From: JAIBBD01 sp041390685
Lineage (GTDB): Bacteria > Chloroflexota > Dehalococcoidia > UBA2979
Length of the DNA stretch: 64,000 nt
Direction of reading: 5' to 3'
Assembly (NCBI GenBank): GCA_041390685.1
Contig: JAWKPL010000001.1
Coordinates: 1,550,001-1,614,000 of the forward strand
Made by a program: the position numbers and the translations under genes. The first letter of the stretch is position 1. Each line of letters opens with the position of its first letter. This document shows positions 52,308 through 61,100 of the stretch, one piece after another. The notes beneath the pieces were generated by a model that was given only the letters and a program-made list of their open reading frames with translations, was not told the origin of the DNA and did not search any database.

Positions 52308-54056
52308 ATGAGGATGACGAGGTGGTTCGGACGGACGTTGCGTGAGGCGCCTGCCGAGGCGGAGACGGCCAGCCATCAGCTGCTGCTGCGCTCGGGGGCG
52401 ATCGACCAGCTGATGGCGGGGGTGTACACGTACCTGCCGCTCGGCTGGCGCGTGAAGCGCAGGGTCGAGGCGATCGTGCGCGAGGAGATGGACGCCGCGG
52501 GCGCCCTCGAGATCCACATGCCCGCGATCCAGCCGCTCGACATCTGGGAGCGCTCCGGCCGCGCCGACGCGATGGGGCCGGTGCTGTTCCGCCTCACGGA
52601 CCAGCGCGACCGCCCGCTCGCCCTCGGGCCGACGCACGAGGAGGTCGTGACGCAGCTGTTCGCCTCGCAGGCGCAGTCGTACCGCGACGTGCCCGTGACG
52701 CTGTACCAGATCCAGACGAAGTTCCGCGACGAGGCGCGCCCGCGCGGCGGCCTGGTGCGCGTGCGCGAGTTCACGATGAAGGACGCGTACTCCTTCGACG
52801 CGGACGAGGCGGGCCTCGACGCGTCCTACGGCGCGATGTTCGAGGCGTACCGGCGCATCTTCGCGCGCTGCGGGGTGCCCACCGTGCCCGTCGAGGCGGA
52901 CTCGGGGGCCATCGGCGGCAAGGAGTCGCGCGAGTTCGTCTACCTCAACGACACGGGCGAGGACACCATCGTTATCTGTGAGCGCTGCGGCTACGCGGCG
53001 AACACGGAGAAGGCCGAGTTCGTGCGCCCGCCCGCCGCGCCCGAGGAGCCCCTGGACGTGGAGCCCGTCGAGACGCCCGGCACCTCGACCATCGAGGCGC
53101 TGGCGGCCTTCCTCGGCGTGCCCGCCTCGAAGACGGCGAAGGCCGTGTTCTACATGGCGAGCGACCCGCATGACGCCTCGGCGGCGGCGGAGCCGGTGTT
53201 CGTCGTCGTGCGTGGCGACTTGCAGGTCAACGAGGTCAAGCTGCGCAACCTCCTCGGCGGGAAGGACCTGCGGCCGATGACCGAGGCCGAGTCGGCCTCG
53301 TACGGCATCGTGCCGGGGTACGCCTCGCCGGTCGGCATCGACGAGGCGGTGCGCGTGGTCGCCGACACCTCCGTCGCGACGTCGCCGAACCTCGTCGCGG
53401 GCGCGAACGTGTTCGGGCGGCACCTGCGCAACGTGAACCTCAGCCGCGAGTACCAGGCGCACGACGTCATCGACGTCGCGCTCGCCGAGGCGGGGCACAC
53501 CTGCGGGCGCTGCGGCGAGGGCGTGCTGGGCACCGCGCGCGGCATCGAGATGGGGCACGTGTTCCGCCTCGGCTACATCTACTCGGAGGCCTTCGAGGCG
53601 CGCGTGCTGGACGAGGCGGGCGAGCAGCGCACGCCGATCATGGGCTGCTACGGCCTCGGCGTGGACCGCGTGGTGGCGGGCGCCGTGCAGGAGCACCACG
53701 ACGAGCGCGGCATCATCTGGCCCGCCTCGATCGCGCCCTTCGATGTGCACCTCGTGGGGCTGGGCCTGGGGCGCGACCCCGACCTGGTCGCCGACGCCGA
53801 TGCGCTGTACGCCGAGCTGACCGCCGCAGGCCTCGAGGTGCTGTACGACGACCGCGACGAGTCGCCGGGCGTGAAGTTCAACGACGCCGACCTCATCGGC
53901 TTGCCGCTGCGGCTGACGGCTTCGAGCCGCAACCACAAGGCGGGTGTCGTCGAGGTGCTGCGCCGCGCGGGCGGCGACCCGGACCTGGTCCCCCGCGCCG
54001 AGGTGGCCTCGCGCGTCCTCGCCGCACGGGCGGAGCTGCTGTCGGCCCTGGGCTAG
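52308..54056 (+). CDS. proS: Prolyl-tRNA synthetase
   Basis: ProS charges tRNA-Pro. The 582 residues are the bacterial-type enzyme: class II motifs with IDQLMAGVYTYLPLGWRVKR, LGPTHEEVVTQLF, the class II motif 2 RDEARPRGGLVRVREFTMKD, an inserted editing domain (about 230-380), motif 3 CYGLGVDRVV, and an anticodon-binding end. TAGACT (52295-52300) stands 7 nt before ATG 52308 and no Shine-Dalgarno is seen, so it is probably leaderless. In many relatives proS lies between rseP and ispG; here it is 3.4 kb downstream of ispG. Confidence 0.96.
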   Translation: MRMTRWFGRTLREAPAEAETASHQLLLRSGAIDQLMAGVYTYLPLGWRVKRRVEAIVREEMDAAGALEIHMPAIQPLDIWERSGRADAMGPVLFRLTDQRDRPLALGPTHEEVVTQLFASQAQSYRDVPVTLYQIQTKFRDEARPRGGLVRVREFTMKDAYSFDADEAGLDASYGAMFEAYRRIFARCGVPTVPVEADSGAIGGKESREFVYLNDTGEDTIVICERCGYAANTEKAEFVRPPAAPEEPLDVEPVETPGTSTIEALAAFLGVPASKTAKAVFYMASDPHDASAAAEPVFVVVRGDLQVNEVKLRNLLGGKDLRPMTEAESASYGIVPGYASPVGIDEAVRVVADTSVATSPNLVAGANVFGRHLRNVNLSREYQAHDVIDVALAEAGHTCGRCGEGVLGTARGIEMGHVFRLGYIYSEAFEARVLDEAGEQRTPIMGCYGLGVDRVVAGAVQEHHDERGIIWPASIAPFDVHLVGLGLGRDPDLVADADALYAELTAAGLEVLYDDRDESPGVKFNDADLIGLPLRLTASSRNHKAGVVEVLRRAGGDPDLVPRAEVASRVLAARAELLSALG

Positions 54057-54108
54057 CGACGCGGGCGCAGGGTCGGCGCGTTCGTCGCCGCTCTGTAATA
54101 CTCCACGC

Positions 54109-55686
54109 GTGACGACACTACGCCCCACCCTCAGTCCGCCCGAGTTCGTGGCGAAGTGGCTCCCGAACGTCGGGAACGAACGCGCCTCGGCGCAGGAGCA
54201 TTTCATCGACGTCTGCCGGCTCGTCGGCGCGGCCACGCCAAACGAGGCCGACCCGAACCGCGAGTTCTACACGTTCGAACGAGGCGCGGAGAAGGTCGGT
54301 GGCGGCGACGGCTTCGCCGACGTCTGGAAGCGCGGCTACTTCGGCTGGGAGGACAAAGGGAAGCACCGCGACCTCGACGCGGCCTACCGGCAGCTATTGC
54401 AGTACCGGGAGGCGCTCGGGAACCCGCCGTTGCTGGTTGTCAGCGACTTCAACCAGATCGTGATCCACACGAACTTCACCAACACCGAGAAACGGACCTA
54501 CATCGTCACCCTCGGCGGGCTGCTGGAGGATCCAGCCGAGTCGTTGCGTATCCTGCGCGCCGTCTTCTTCGACCCCGAGGCGCTGCGGCCCGAACGCACC
54601 CCGGCGCAGATCACCGAGGCCGCCGCGAGCCGCTTCGCGCGCATCGCGCGGTCGCTGCAGGACCGCGGGCACGACCCCGAGCGCGTGGCGCACTTCCTGA
54701 ACCGCATCCTGTTCTGCCTGTTCGCGGAGGACGCGAACCTGCTGCCGGGCCGCATCATGTCCGACCTCATCGCCTCGCGCGGGCGGGACCCCGGCTCGTT
54801 CGCGGAGGGGCTGCGCGAGCTGTTCGGGCTGATGTCGAGCGGCGGCTACTTCGGGACGCAGCGCATCGACTGGTTCAACGGCGGGCTGTTCGACACCGAC
54901 GAGGTGATCGAGTTCACGGCGGCGGAGATGGTGGTGGTGGCGGAGGCGGCGAACCTCGATTGGTCGCAGGTCGAGCCCGCCGTCCTCGGCACGCTGTTCG
55001 AGCGCGGCCTCGACCCCGACAAGCGGGGGCAGCTCGGCGCGCACTACACCGACCGCGAGAAGATCATGATGGTCGTCGAGCCGGTGGTGATGACGCCGCT
55101 GCGCCGCGAGTTCGAGGCGCTGAAGGAGCGCGTCGCCGCGCTCCTCGATGGCCGCACGCCCGCGCCGTTCACGCGCGACCTCCAGCCCCGCGTGAACCGC
55201 CCGAAGTGGGAGCGCGACGCCGAGGCGGCCTTCTTCGCGTTCCTCGAACGGCTGCGAGGCGTGCGCGTGCTCGACCCGGCGTGCGGGTCCGGGAACTTCC
55301 TCTACGTGACGCTCAAGCTGCTGAAGGACCTCGAGAAGGAGGTCTCACAGTGGGGCTCCGAGGTGCTGCGCGTGACGATGCCGCAGCCGGAGGTCGGGCC
55401 GCAGTGCGTCCTGGGCATCGAGATCAACCCGTACGCCGCCGAGCTGGCGCGGGTGAGCATCTGGATCGGCCACATCCAGTGGCACAACGACAACGGCTTC
55501 GGCTACGACCGCAACCCGATCCTGAAGCGCCTCGACCACATCGAATGCCGCGACGCCATCCTCGCCCGCGACGCCGAGGGCCGCCCGCAGCCGGCGGAGT
55601 GGCCGCCCGCGGAGTTCATCGTCGGCAACCCGCCGTTCCTGGGGGAGTCGGCGGTACCGATCCGCGCTGGGCGACAGGTACGTTGA
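54109..55686 (+). CDS. MmeI-like type IIL restriction-modification enzyme, N-terminal part before frameshift
   Basis: The 525 residues are the front of a fused restriction and methyltransferase enzyme. Residues 1-170 hold a PD-(D/E)xK nuclease with Asp71 and EDK (Glu81, Lys83) in GFADVWKRGYFGWEDKGKH, spaced as in MmeI. A helical linker follows, then the gamma-type N6-adenine methylase with DPACGSGNF (about 389) and NPPF (507). The frame is lost at a G5 run (55641-55645), so the stop at 55686 is artificial. TAATACT lies just upstream with GTG following in the leaderless spacing. Confidence 0.88.
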   Translation: MTTLRPTLSPPEFVAKWLPNVGNERASAQEHFIDVCRLVGAATPNEADPNREFYTFERGAEKVGGGDGFADVWKRGYFGWEDKGKHRDLDAAYRQLLQYREALGNPPLLVVSDFNQIVIHTNFTNTEKRTYIVTLGGLLEDPAESLRILRAVFFDPEALRPERTPAQITEAAASRFARIARSLQDRGHDPERVAHFLNRILFCLFAEDANLLPGRIMSDLIASRGRDPGSFAEGLRELFGLMSSGGYFGTQRIDWFNGGLFDTDEVIEFTAAEMVVVAEAANLDWSQVEPAVLGTLFERGLDPDKRGQLGAHYTDREKIMMVVEPVVMTPLRREFEALKERVAALLDGRTPAPFTRDLQPRVNRPKWERDAEAAFFAFLERLRGVRVLDPACGSGNFLYVTLKLLKDLEKEVSQWGSEVLRVTMPQPEVGPQCVLGIEINPYAAELARVSIWIGHIQWHNDNGFGYDRNPILKRLDHIECRDAILARDAEGRPQPAEWPPAEFIVGNPPFLGESAVPIRAGRQVR

Positions 55687-55714
55687 TGATCTCTTCGACG
55701 CGTGGGCCGGTGTC

Positions 55715-57025
55715 GTGACCCAAGAGCAGGACCTCGTCTGCTACTGGCACGAGACGGCGCGTCAGCAGATCGAAGCAGGGGCGAGCAGGCGCGCTGGACT
55801 GCTGGCTACTAACAAGATCAGGAGTCGAGTCAACCGGCGAACGATCTCCCGAATGAAGAAGAGTGGAGACGTGTTCCTGGCTTGGTCGGACGAACCATGG
55901 ATCGTTGACGGAGCGGCTGTTCGCGTATCCATCGTCGGGCAGGACGACGGCACCGAGCTGGATCGGTCACTCAACGGGGTTCCCGCGAAAGTCATCCGAA
56001 GTGATTTGAGCGGGGGCGACGAAGTCGCTGTGGATGTCACGACCGCTAAGCCACTTATTGAGAATCGCAACATCGCCTTCCAGGGGGACAGCAAGGGAGG
56101 ATCGTTCGAGCTGGATGCGCAGACGGCTCGGTCGATGCTCGTCGCGCCCCCCAACGTGAATCAAAGGCCCAACAGCGAGGTGATCGTACCTTGGATCAAC
56201 GGCAACGACGTTGTGCGCCGCCCACAAGACCGATTCATCATCGATTTCGCCGATCTCTCAGAACGAGAGGCTGCCCAATATGAGCTCCCTTTCGAGCATG
56301 TAAGGAAGCATGTCCTGCCGGTGCGCGTCGAAAACCGGCGCGCAGGGCGACGCGACCGATGGTGGCGCCATGCCGAGATTGCGGTTTCGATGAGGGCGGC
56401 TCTTGCCGGGAGTCCGCGGTTCCTTGTTACGCCGAGGGTCGCGAAGTGGCGTCTCTTCATTTGGGCGGCAGCCCCCACCCTTCCGGATACGCGGCTCGTT
56501 GCCGTTTGCCGTCCGGACGATTACGTGTTGGGCCTCTTGCAGTCCCGTGTTCACGAGATATGGTCTCTTCGCACGGGCGGATGGCATGGGGTCGGTAACG
56601 ACCCGCAATACACCCCGACGAGTTCTTTCGAGACGTTCCCGTTCCCGTGGCCGCTGAACACGCCCGATGAGGCGCTGACCGAGGAGCAGGCGGGGCATCG
56701 GGACGCGATCGGGGCGGCGGCGAAGGCGCTCGACGAGGCGCGGCAGCGCTGGCTCAACCCGCCGGAACTCGTCCGCCTCGAGCCGGACGTCATCCCCTCG
56801 CTGCCGCTGCGTTTCGTGCCGGTGTCCGAGGAGGCGGCGAAGCAGCTCGCGAAGCGGACGCTGACGAACCTGTACAACCAGCGCCCGGCGTGGCTCGACC
56901 ACCTGCATCGTGACCTCGACCGCGCGGTGTTCGCCGCGTACGGCTGGCCGGACGACATCGAGGAGGAGGAGATGCTGCGGCGGCTGCTCGCGCTCAACCT
57001 CGAGCGGGCCGAGGCGCAGGCGTAA
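55715..57025 (+). CDS. MmeI-like type IIL restriction-modification enzyme, C-terminal part after frameshift
   Basis: This frame continues the enzyme. Deleting one G from 55641-55645 joins NPPF to LGSRR and GDRYVDDLFDAWAG and gives about 971 residues in one chain. The region 55660-56630 is the target recognition domain and has lower GC and different codon use than both sides, consistent with a swapped module. After about 56640 the base use returns to the local norm (PFPWPLNTPDEAL to the end). On its own it has no catalytic motif. Confidence 0.8.
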   Translation: MTQEQDLVCYWHETARQQIEAGASRRAGLLATNKIRSRVNRRTISRMKKSGDVFLAWSDEPWIVDGAAVRVSIVGQDDGTELDRSLNGVPAKVIRSDLSGGDEVAVDVTTAKPLIENRNIAFQGDSKGGSFELDAQTARSMLVAPPNVNQRPNSEVIVPWINGNDVVRRPQDRFIIDFADLSEREAAQYELPFEHVRKHVLPVRVENRRAGRRDRWWRHAEIAVSMRAALAGSPRFLVTPRVAKWRLFIWAAAPTLPDTRLVAVCRPDDYVLGLLQSRVHEIWSLRTGGWHGVGNDPQYTPTSSFETFPFPWPLNTPDEALTEEQAGHRDAIGAAAKALDEARQRWLNPPELVRLEPDVIPSLPLRFVPVSEEAAKQLAKRTLTNLYNQRPAWLDHLHRDLDRAVFAAYGWPDDIEEEEMLRRLLALNLERAEAQA

Positions 57026-57054
57026 CGCTGGGGCCTCGGACGGTGGGAGCAAAG

Positions 57055-57084
57055 CGAAGGGGCGGCCCGGAGGCCGCCCCTTCG
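57055..57084. terminator. Bidirectional hairpin after the restriction-modification gene
   Basis: CGAAGGGGCGGCC and GGCCGCCCCTTCG form a perfect 13-bp stem with loop CGGA. It lies between convergent genes. Confidence 0.72.
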
Positions 57085-57112
57085 TGTTACCGCCTCGCGA
57101 GATCCGCGAGGG

Positions 57113-57958
57113 CTACTTGCACTTCGCGGTGAAGATCGTGGGCTCGTCGATGTCGGGGTCGCCGTTGAAGATGCCGATGAACTCGGCGTTCACGGCGGCG
57201 ACGCCGGTGCCCGGGATGTAGACGGCGAAGGAGCCGTTTGGCTTGTTGTAGAAGAACGCCGAGGTGGCCTGCGGGCACCCCGAGGCGGTCACGAGGTCAG
57301 CCAGGTCGCCGCAGTTGAGGGCGAACGTGCCGAACCCGCCGCCCGCCGGCGGCACCGAGCCGAACAGGATCGTGCCGCACTCCTCCTCGGGCGGCTCCTC
57401 GACCGGCTCGTAGTAGGTCTGGAAGAGGAAGTCGTACGTCTTCGGGAAGAGCAGGCCGCCGGCGACGGTGGCGCCGGTCCCGCCCGCGTACGCGGCCGAG
57501 TTGCTGTAGCCCCAGGCGAGGTCGAACGAGTCGTCGTTGACGGTCGCCTCGATGGCGTACTGGACGCCCATCTCGATCGCCACGGTCGGGAAGTCGAAGG
57601 TGACCCAGCCCGCGGCCGTGCCCGAGGGCACGAGGACGATGTCGCTGGCGACGACGGTGCCGACGCCGACGCGCTTCACCTCGACGGTCACGAACACGTC
57701 ACCGGTCGTGGCGGCGACGCCGTCCGGCACGAGGTAGAGCGCGACCTTGGAGAGCGACTCCTGCTCGGGCGTGAAGGTCTGGCGGAGGACGTCGATGGCG
57801 TTGATGCCCTCGACGCCGTCCCAGTTGGTGCGGCCTTCGGGCGGGGTGACGTCGACGTGCTGGTCGAGCTCGTCGGCGGCGCCTGCCGGCAGCAGCAGCA
57901 GTGCGAGTGCGATGCCGGCGACGGCCGCCGACACCATAGCGCGTTTCATGAATCCCAC
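57113..57958 (-). CDS. Secreted two-domain protein with YIP-type C-terminus
   Basis: The 281 residues have a signal peptide (MVSAAVAGIALALLLLPAGA), a jelly-roll-like N-domain (about 30-185, ending YDFLFQTYYEP), and a C-terminal domain of 85 residues starting CGTILFGSVPPAGGG and containing FAVYIPGTGVAAVNAEFIGI. Both domains match the ends of the giant protein at 58193-62335, without the array between them. The GTG start 57958 is 7 nt after AAGGA. CATAAT (58067-58062) is a candidate -10, with TTGCCA 19 nt further up. Confidence 0.78.
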   Translation of the reverse strand: MGFMKRAMVSAAVAGIALALLLLPAGAADELDQHVDVTPPEGRTNWDGVEGINAIDVLRQTFTPEQESLSKVALYLVPDGVAATTGDVFVTVEVKRVGVGTVVASDIVLVPSGTAAGWVTFDFPTVAIEMGVQYAIEATVNDDSFDLAWGYSNSAAYAGGTGATVAGGLLFPKTYDFLFQTYYEPVEEPPEEECGTILFGSVPPAGGGFGTFALNCGDLADLVTASGCPQATSAFFYNKPNGSFAVYIPGTGVAAVNAEFIGIFNGDPDIDEPTIFTAKCK

Positions 57959-58122
57959 GGGCGAGTCCTTTCTCCCATGCAGGCTCCGAGGCGCGGGTGC
58001 GCCTGCTGAGCCGGGCTCTCCTGCTGGCGGCCCCCGCCCCGCAGTGTTCCGCCGGCAAGAGATTATGCCCTGTCGACCGTGCCGGTTGGCAACCCTCGTG
58101 ATAGCCGCGCGACCAGGGATGT

Positions 58123-58154
58123 GGAGAGGGGCGGCCCGCAGGCCGCCCCTCTCC
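58123..58154 (-). terminator. Terminator of the giant protein gene
   Basis: GGAGAGGGGCGGCC and GGCCGCCCCTCTCC form a perfect 14-bp stem with loop CGCA, 38 bp after the giant gene's stop. The following bases are not T-rich on either strand. Confidence 0.6.
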
Positions 58155-58192
58155 GTCGCGTCCGCTGACGCCTCGTCAGTGTCGACGCGAGG

Positions 58193-61100
58193 TCAGACGC
58201 ACTTCACGCTGAAGATGGTGTTCACCGGGATCTGCGGGTTGCCGTTGAAGATGGTGACGAACTCGGCGTTCACCGCGGCGACCTGCGAGGCCGGGATGTA
58301 GACGGCGTACCCGCCGCCCGGCTTGTTGTAGTAGATGGTCATCGTTGCCTGGTTGCAGCCGGTGACCGCGATCAGCTGGGCGATGGAGCCGCAGCTGAAG
58401 GCGAACGTCCCGACGCCACCACCGGGCGGCGGCGTGGTCCCGAAGAGGATCTTGCCGCAGTCCGCCGCGGTGCTGAGGACCGTGTACTGCACGTCCACCG
58501 TGGTCGTGTTGCCGGCGTTGTCGGTCGCCGTGCACTGGACGGTGAAGGTGCCGAGCGTGGTGGTCACGAGGGCGCCACAGCTCTGGCTGGCGACGCCGGA
58601 CATGGCGTCGGCGGCGTTCGGTGTGGCGGACGCGACCGCGTTCTGCTCGATGGCCGCGGGCACCGTCGGCGCGAGCGTCGGCGGCGTCTTGTCGAGCTTG
58701 ATGACGAGCGGGTCGGCGTCGGTGGTCAGGCCGGCGTCGTTGGTGCACGAGCCGTTGAACTCCTGGCCCGCCGTGTCCACCGTCTGCTGCTGGTCCGCCG
58801 TGCAGACGACCGGGTCGCTGATGGTCTCGGCGTCCGAGGTGGTCTCGACGGTGACGTCCGTGGTGTACCAGCCGTTGTTGCCGAGCGTGCCCGCGGTGAC
58901 GGCCAGCTCGACGTTGGTCGGCGCGGTCTTGTCGACCTTGACGTTGACCAGTACGGGAGTCATGAGCCCGGCCTGGTTTGTGCACTCCGCCTCGAGGTCG
59001 ACGCCTGTGGTCTCGTCAGACTGCTGTTGCAGCTGCGGCACACACACCACCGGGCCGCTGATGGTGTCGGAACCGAACGCCTCCGCGGTAACGGTAGTGG
59101 TGTACCAGCCGTTGTCGCCCTCGACGCCTTCGACCACGAGGATGTCAGCCTCCGGGGGGGTCTTGTCGAGTTTGATCAACACGGAGGCGGTGGTTTCGAG
59201 GCCAGCGTCGTTGGTGCAGGTTACTTCGACGAGTTGGCCCGTCGTCTCGACAGTGATCGCGGGGATGGAGTTCGGCGTGCACACGACCGGGTTCGCCATG
59301 TCCTCGGTCACGATCGCGTCGAGGGCGACGTTCTCCGTAGACCAGCCGTTGACCCCCGGGGCACCTGTGATGAAGACGAGTTCCACCTCGGGAGGCGTCT
59401 TGTCGATCTTCACCTCGATGCTGTCCGTGGCTGTGCGACCGGCCTGGTTCTCACAGGTCGATTCGAAGATGTAGCTCATCGTCTCCAGGCTGTGGGTCTC
59501 GGTGGGCGGCGTGCACACCACCGGGCCGCTCACATCGTCCGTACCGGTCGTGTTTACGGTGACGTCGGTCGTGTACCAGCCGTTGTCGCCCGGCGTGCCG
59601 CTCGTGACCAGCATCGTCGGCACCGGGTCGGTGAGGTCGATGCGGATCACCGTGTTGGTGCTCGATGTGTTGCCCGCGTTGTCGGTGCATGAGCCCGCCA
59701 CGACCGTGCTGGCGGTATTCGCGTTGAAGAATTGGTCGGCGGTGCAGTTCGCGTCGGATTGCCCGCTCAGCGCATCGACGCCGCTGGTGTCGACCGTGAC
59801 GGCCGAGGTGAACCAGCCGTTGTTGCCTGGCGTGCCGCTGGGCGTAAGCGTGACGGTCGGGCCGGTGAAGTCAATCTTCACGTTGAGCGGGGTCGCCGGA
59901 GCGGAGATGCCCGCCTGGTTCGTGCAGGTGGCGTTCAGAATGGTGCCCGCTGTTTCGGTCCCCAGGTTCTGAAGCGGCGGGTCGCACACAACCGGCCCGC
60001 TCACGTCGTCGTCACCGGTTGCCGCGACCAGCACCGGCGAGCGATACCAGCCGTTCAGGCCCACGGTCCCGAGAACGACCGTCAAGGCTCCGGTTGGAGC
60101 GGTCGTGTCCAGCTTGATGACCTCAGTGTCGGTTGAGGAGTTCCCCGCGAGGTCGGTGCAGGTCCCGGTGACGAGCGTGCCTGCCGTGTTCGTGTTGATC
60201 ACGGGATGACTGCTCACGCAGCTATCGATCCCACTCAGTCCGTCGACCCCGGTGGCGTTGGTGTTGACCGGGTCGTTCTTGTACCAGCCGTTGGTGCCGG
60301 CCGTCCCGGCGACGTTCAGCGTCGTGGTGGGCGCGGTCTTGTCGACCTTGATGTTGAGCGGACCGGCGTTGCCCACATTGCCAGCGAGGTCAGTGCAGGA
60401 GCCGACCACGTCCACGCCCGCGGCGGGCGTCTCGCCGATCAACTGATCGGGCGTGCAGTTCGCATCGGTGAGGCCGCTGCCTCCGTCCACTCCCTGGGTG
60501 TCGACGGTAACGTCCGTCTTGTACCAACCGTTCCCATTCGGCGCGGCCGGGTTCGGGTGCAGCGACACGACCGGGGCGGTCTTGTCGATCTTCACGGTGA
60601 CCGTGTTGCTGGTGAGACTCGTGTTGCCGGCAAGGTCCGTCGCCTGCATCCCGGTCGAGGAGATGGCGGGGCCTTCGGAGTTGAGCAACTGGTCTGCCGG
60701 GCAAGTGGCGATGCCGGACAGGGCATCCGCGCACGTGAAGTGCACGGTGACGTCAGAGTTGTACCAGCCCGCGCCGTTCGGCGCGGTCGTGGCTGCCGCG
60801 CTGACGGTCGGCGCTGTCTGGTCGATCTTGAGGTTGAACGGCAACGCGTTTGCGATACGGCCCGCGTTGTCGGTGCACGACCCGTTTACGGTGGTGCTCG
60901 CGGTATCGGACGCGAAGTTCTGGTCGGCCGTGCAGCTCGCGATGCCGCTCGGGCCAAAGGTGCCGGTCGTCCGCATTACGACGGTGCTCCGGTACCAGCC
61001 GTTCGTCCCGAGCGTCCCGCTGAACACGCTAAGCGTCGCGGTTGGCGCCGTCTTGTCAATCTTCACAGTGACGAGATTGCTCGGAGCGCTGATGTTGCCA

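Noticed and set aside
52200..54236. Long minus-strand frame opposite proS
   Set aside because: Only the last 49 codons (52050-52199) form a sensible protein; the rest is His/Arg/Leu-rich antisense of proS.
57959..58122. Possible c-di-GMP type riboswitch before the 57113-57958 gene
   Set aside because: A few short motifs look similar, but the conserved core and paired regions are not present.
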